DNA from: Clostridiales bacterium
Lineage (GTDB): Bacteria; Bacillota; Clostridia; Oscillospirales; QAMX01
Direction of reading: 5' to 3'
Length of the DNA: 64,000 nt
Assembly (NCBI GenBank): GCA_016303065.1
Contig: JAEDMJ010000003.1
Coordinates: forward strand, 10,044 to 74,043
This document shows, in pieces, positions 60,520-64,000 of the stretch (within the stretch, counting starts at the first letter, position 1; the number at the start of each line of letters is the position of its first letter). The notes below the pieces were generated by a model. It saw only the letters and a list, made by a program, of their open reading frames with translations, made no database searches and had not been told where the DNA came from. The translations under genes were made by a program, and so were the position numbers.

Positions 60520-61340
60520 TGTTTCCGCACACCCTCCTTTGCTCTGAAAAGCGTTCCGCGCGCTCTGCCGGAGCAGATGTCGATAAGGATATTCGGGTCG
60601 CTCCCGTCGGCAAGAACGACATTGACCCCCGCCGCCATGGCAAGCTCCGCCGCGGCAAGCTTTGCCGCCATGCCTCCGGTCCCGAGAGCCCCCGCTCCTC
60701 CGGCAAGCCCCCTGAGCCCGTCGTCGATTTCGGTGACGACGGGAATAAGCTTTGCTTCGTCGTTTTCACGGGGATCGGAATCGTAAAATCCGTTTATGTC
60801 CGAAAGTATGATCAAAAGATCCGCCTCGCAAAGCACGGCGACATTCGCGCCCAAACGGTCGTTGTCCCCAAAGCTCACAAGGTTTTCAAGCTCATAGGTG
60901 GATACGCTGTCGTTTTCATTGACGACGGGAATGACTCCGTGATCCAAAAGACAGCGGAAAGTGTTCGCCGCATTCTGCCGGCTCGTCGCGTTGTCGACAA
61001 TATCCCTGGTCAGAAGCACCTGAGCCGTAACTGCGCCGTATTCGCTCAGCGCTTTGTCGTAAAGGTGCATCAGCGTGCACTGACCCACGGCCGCGGCAGC
61101 CTGCTTTTCGACGGTTTCCCGCGGTCTCTCCCTGAGACAGAGCTTTGCCGCTCCCGCAGCGACCGCTCCCGACGTCACAAGGACGACCTCATGCCCGGAG
61201 TTTTTCAGGTCCGAAAGCGCCTCGGCCAATTTGTTTATACGGCGGAGGTTGAGCTTGCCCGTTTCGTGCGTGAGGGTCGACGATCCGACCTTCACCACAA
61301 TTCTGTTTATTTTGTTTGGATCGATATAAGGCACAGGCAA
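60516..61340 (-). CDS. proB: Glutamate 5-kinase, short form without PUA domain
   Basis: A 274-residue ProB of the amino-acid kinase fold. VVKVGSSTLTHE is the phosphate loop; FGDNDRLGANVAVLCEADL and LSDINGFYDSDP are substrate and nucleotide blocks. The C-terminal PUA domain of the Escherichia coli enzyme (367 residues) is missing, as in a recognised shorter group. It commits glutamate to proline and overlaps proA by ATGA. Confidence 0.95.
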   Translation of the reverse strand: MPVPYIDPNKINRIVVKVGSSTLTHETGKLNLRRINKLAEALSDLKNSGHEVVLVTSGAVAAGAAKLCLRERPRETVEKQAAAAVGQCTLMHLYDKALSEYGAVTAQVLLTRDIVDNATSRQNAANTFRCLLDHGVIPVVNENDSVSTYELENLVSFGDNDRLGANVAVLCEADLLIILSDINGFYDSDPRENDEAKLIPVVTEIDDGLRGLAGGAGALGTGGMAAKLAAAELAMAAGVNVVLADGSDPNILIDICSGRARGTLFRAKEGVRKQ

Positions 61341-61381
61341 AACCTCCCTTTGCTGTAAAAATACGGTCTCCTCCGAAAAAA

Positions 61382-62458
61382 TCAGGCGCGGCCGCCGTCC
61401 GAAGGAATAAAATAGTTGAAACGGTCAAATGCCGGGGGAGTGTACTCGCCGATGCCGGACGTTCCGTCGTAAAGCGAAACATAGGTCTTTTCAAGCCTTC
61501 CGGTATCTTCGTTCAGAACGATGACTCTTCCTCCGCGGACGAAATAGTCCCTGTACGGCGATTCGCCCTCCGGCGGATGCCGTCTTGCCTCGCTCTGCAG
61601 CGCGTGCGGCCTCGGCCAGAGCGCCCACCGGCAGTTTCCCGAACAGCGGCCGTAGGCAAGGGTTATGCCCATGAGCTGCCCCTGGAAGCTGTTCGTGTGG
61701 TCATGGCCGGCAAACACTCCGCGGAAGTCTCCGAGACGGAGCAGTATTCCGAAAAGCCCCTCTCCGACCGGCGCGCGGCAGACCATCTCTCCGTGATCGC
61801 CCCATATTCCGTCGAACATCCAAAGGTCGTCGAACTCCGCAAGGGGCACATGGTCAAAAAGGATCGCCGGAACGGACCCAAGCTCGGACTGAAGCTTCCT
61901 GTGCGTCTTTTCAAGCCACTCTGTCTGACCGGGAAGAATATATGAATCCCGCCGGGTGAGCTGTCCCGGGGTAAATTCATATTTTATGCCCGAGTGGCAG
62001 TCCAGATGGTAGAGAGCCCAGGCCATCCGGCTTTTGTCCCGGCTCATGACGGGAACCATGTAGTTCCCAACGCCGAGAGCTTCGTCCCCCCGTTCGAAAA
62101 GGCTCAGTTCATGCTTTTCAAGCGTTTCGGCGATCGCGAACTGCCGCCCGGACTTTCCGTCGGGAGCGACGTCGCTTTCATGGTTTCCGAGGGTGTACGT
62201 ATACGGAACTCCGAAAGCGTCGATTTTTTCAAGAAGCGCATCAAGCCTTCCGGTACACACGCTTCGCTCTCCGTCGCAGGAGATATCCCCCGTAAACGCG
62301 ATCAGATCCGGCTTTTCCCTTTCGATCAGCCCGCACGCGGAATCCACGGCGGCTCTGTCCCGGCCTTCAACGTCAAAAAGATGCATATCCGTCAGCTGAA
62401 GGATGCGGAACGTGCCGTCTTCACGGAATTTGAGAACAGGTTTTTTCAAAAAACTCAC
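61382..62458 (-). CDS. Calcineurin-type metallophosphoesterase
   Basis: A 358-residue phosphoesterase with all metal motifs: LQLTDMHLFD (D-x-H), FTGDIS (GD), YTLGNHESD (GNHE) and FAGHDHTN (GHxH). The closest pattern is that of Dcr2/purple-acid-like phosphatases. There is no signal peptide, so it acts in the cytoplasm on an unknown phosphate ester. It overlaps the upstream deacetylase-like gene by 4 nt. Confidence 0.88.
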   Translation of the reverse strand: MSFLKKPVLKFREDGTFRILQLTDMHLFDVEGRDRAAVDSACGLIEREKPDLIAFTGDISCDGERSVCTGRLDALLEKIDAFGVPYTYTLGNHESDVAPDGKSGRQFAIAETLEKHELSLFERGDEALGVGNYMVPVMSRDKSRMAWALYHLDCHSGIKYEFTPGQLTRRDSYILPGQTEWLEKTHRKLQSELGSVPAILFDHVPLAEFDDLWMFDGIWGDHGEMVCRAPVGEGLFGILLRLGDFRGVFAGHDHTNSFQGQLMGITLAYGRCSGNCRWALWPRPHALQSEARRHPPEGESPYRDYFVRGGRVIVLNEDTGRLEKTYVSLYDGTSGIGEYTPPAFDRFNYFIPSDGGRA

Positions 62459-63318
62459 ACCTTTTTGCCCTTGTACATCCGGGCAAGGTCACGGTAGTTG
62501 ATCAGCTTGATCCCCTGAGCTTCAATGTGCGCTCTTGTCGCAGGGTCGGCAAAGAGGCGGTACTCCCAGACGCGTCTGAACCAGACGCTTGAAGTGTTTT
62601 TAAGCTCGTCGCACTCGGCGGACGGGTGGATATATGTTTCCACGATCCCGTCGGGACAGTTCTCAAACCGGGTCAGCATATAGTCCCGGAAGTTCTCGTA
62701 GCTGTCCGACTGGGGGCCCTGCCAGCTGTGCTCCCAAAGATGGTCGAGAATCGGAACGCCGAACGAATCCGCAGCGGCGGCAAGCCTCGTCACCGTCTCC
62801 TGCGGGATACCCTGTTTTTCCGGCGCAAATCTCATCATTCTGAATGGCAGATCGTTCTCGGCGCAGATCTTGTAGACCGTGTCGAGAAAATCCCGTCCGC
62901 TTTCCAGACCGTAAAGGGAGCCCATGTGGTTGTCAAGATGGGACGGCTCGAGCCCGTAGAATCTGGCAAGGGCGAGCTGGGCGCGGATCTCCGCTTCGAC
63001 CTCGGAAACAACCGCGTCGCGCTCAAAGGTATCGCAGTGCAAATGCATAAAGCCGCTTTCGTCCCGAAGAGAGGAATTCGCTCCCTCGGAGACCGGGCGC
63101 CATTTATATTTTCCCCATTCGCTTGTGAAAGTAAGGTGTATACCTATGGCGAACTCCGGATGCTTCGCGGCGTACATAAGGGCTTCCGGCGCCCAGCCGC
63201 AGGGAGTCATCACCGTTGCGGATGTGACCCCGCCGTTTTCCAGCAGATCGAACACCGCAGTATTTGCCGCGTGGCACATTCCGAAGTCATCGCAGTTTAT
63301 GATGAGATATTTATCCAT
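62455..63318 (-). CDS. ChbG/YdjC-family carbohydrate deacetylase
   Basis: A 287-residue YdjC-fold enzyme. LIINCDDFGMCHAANTAV carries the catalytic and metal Asp pair; IGIHLTF and SHLDNHMG give the His ligands. ChbG of Escherichia coli removes one acetyl group from chitooligosaccharides. The substrate here may be an N-acetylated glycan fragment, in line with the glycosidases in the window. It starts 8 nt after pduL. Confidence 0.88.
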   Translation of the reverse strand: MDKYLIINCDDFGMCHAANTAVFDLLENGGVTSATVMTPCGWAPEALMYAAKHPEFAIGIHLTFTSEWGKYKWRPVSEGANSSLRDESGFMHLHCDTFERDAVVSEVEAEIRAQLALARFYGLEPSHLDNHMGSLYGLESGRDFLDTVYKICAENDLPFRMMRFAPEKQGIPQETVTRLAAAADSFGVPILDHLWEHSWQGPQSDSYENFRDYMLTRFENCPDGIVETYIHPSAECDELKNTSSVWFRRVWEYRLFADPATRAHIEAQGIKLINYRDLARMYKGKKV

Positions 63319-63326
63319 AGTCTTTT

Positions 63327-63896
63327 TTACTTTATGACCGTGCCGACGGTGGCGCCGCAGCAGGCGTTGGCTTCGTCGACGTCAATGTGCATGGTGTCCG
63401 CAAAAGTCGGGCTGACACGAACAACGACCTCGTCAAAAGTGAGGGCGCGGTCGCCTTCGACGCGAACCTTGACGATCTGCTTGTCGGAGAGGCCGTACTT
63501 CTCAGCGGTCTCGGGAACAAGGTGTATATGTCTCTTTGCGGAGATAACGCCCTGGGCGATTTCAACGGCGCCGCAGGGACCTTCGATGCGGATCGCGCCG
63601 CTTCCGGCAACGTCTCCGCTCTCGCGGACGGGCGCGTCAACGCCGAGGCTGCGGGCGTCGGTAAGGGAGATCTCGACCTGAGTCGCTTTTCTCTCCGGCC
63701 CGATGATGCCGACATTGTCCATTCTCTTTTTTCCGCCGACGATTGAAACTCTCTCGTTGGCAAGGAACTGTCCCGGCTGGGAGAGAGCGCGCTTCTCGGT
63801 GAGCTTCGCTCCCTCTCCGAAGAGAATTGCCATATCGCTTTCCGTCAGATGAACATGTCTTGCCGAGGTTTCGACCGTCACTTTGAGTTCGTCCAT
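63327..63896 (-). CDS. pduL: PduL-type phosphate acyltransferase
   Basis: A 189-residue PduL, which swaps CoA for phosphate on acetyl- or propionyl-CoA. The zinc-binding motifs are ARHVHL near the N-terminus, KRHIHL near residue 123 and TMHIDVDEANAC at the end. No microcompartment shell genes are near and no N-terminal encapsulation peptide is seen, so it probably replaces Pta in acetate formation. It heads the long operon that ends at 55403. Confidence 0.94.
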   Translation of the reverse strand: MDELKVTVETSARHVHLTESDMAILFGEGAKLTEKRALSQPGQFLANERVSIVGGKKRMDNVGIIGPERKATQVEISLTDARSLGVDAPVRESGDVAGSGAIRIEGPCGAVEIAQGVISAKRHIHLVPETAEKYGLSDKQIVKVRVEGDRALTFDEVVVRVSPTFADTMHIDVDEANACCGATVGTVIK

Positions 63897-63942
63897 TTTT
63901 TTATATCCTGCCTTTCAAAAGTCTTTATTCTATATCCGTAAC

Positions 63943-63971
63943 AGTATACACCAAAACCACTGTTTTGGCAA
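63943..63971 (-). promoter_or_regulatory. Predicted promoter of the pduL operon
   Basis: -35 TTGCCA (63966-63971), 17-nt spacer, -10 TATACT (63943-63948), 47 nt before the pduL start. Confidence 0.55.
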
Positions 63972-64000
63972 GCCTTTTTTCCTTCCTTCCGCCCCTCAAA

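Overview
This 64 kb window comes from a low-GC-lineage Gram-positive (Firmicutes-type) chromosome with a fairly GC-rich base composition. The evidence is a PolC-type replicative polymerase, the infC-rpmI-rplT operon, the pyrH-frr-uppS-cdsA-dxr-rseP-ispG-polC order, a GdpP-type cyclic-di-AMP phosphodiesterase beside rplI, and lipoprotein and single-membrane anchors with no outer-membrane genes. The many glycosidases suggest an anaerobic gut Clostridia-like organism; that lineage is an inference. I see no rRNA operon, CRISPR array, prophage, insertion sequence or replication origin. Nearly all of the DNA is coding.

Layout. 1-1.6 kb: end of feoB and its Cys-rich partner (+). 1.8-5.1 kb: yebC, cca and a Gfo/Idh/MocA dehydrogenase (-). 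5.3-9.6 kb: a sugar block on + (GH109-like enzyme, sugar isomerase, GH42 beta-galactosidase) with good promoters and a palindromic operator. 9.7-14.7 kb: VOC protein, aldo/keto reductase, cysteine desulfurase, thiI and cinA as one - operon. 14.8-22.9 kb: a long - operon with a glycosidase-like protein, a beta-propeller lipoprotein, Nif3, CotH, VTC, DUF4956 and a GH29 fucosidase. 23.1-24.6 kb: an S11 peptidase homologue that has lost its nucleophile. 24.8-26.2 kb: infC-rpmI-rplT behind a leader with an attenuator. 26.4-27.2 kb: an unrecognised membrane protein. 27.4-32.9 kb: a MacB-like export operon. 33.1-36.5 kb: gdpP-rplI-rnz. 36.8-47.4 kb: the pyrH-to-polC operon. 47.5-50.7 kb: ruvX and a GH38 mannosidase. 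50.9-53.6 kb: rsmI, a divergent tgt-like gene and an Rmt-type 16S rRNA methyltransferase. 53.8-54.0 kb: tRNA-Asp and tRNA-Thr. 54.1-64 kb: a small operator-controlled broken ORF, a methyltransferase, and a long - operon pduL, ydjC-like, phosphoesterase, proB, proA, DUF1846, hydrolase, DapA-like lyase and an anchored hypothetical.

Most interesting. The protein ending at 50906 carries the conserved blocks of the ArmA/Rmt aminoglycoside-resistance methyltransferases (m7G1405 of 16S rRNA). It overlaps a tgt-like gene that overlaps rsmI (2'-O-methyl C1402), so three RNA-modifying enzymes that would all act on decoding sit in one transcription unit, with no mobile element beside them. Other points: an S11 pseudo-peptidase, a CotH-VTC-DUF4956 set inside a glycan operon, an ABC ATPase with an AbrB-like tail, and an identical 34-nt palindrome in two convergent intergenic regions.

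Functions are called from recognised motifs and gene order only; no search was run. Promoters and terminators were read by eye, and several gene starts (noted) are choices between alternatives.
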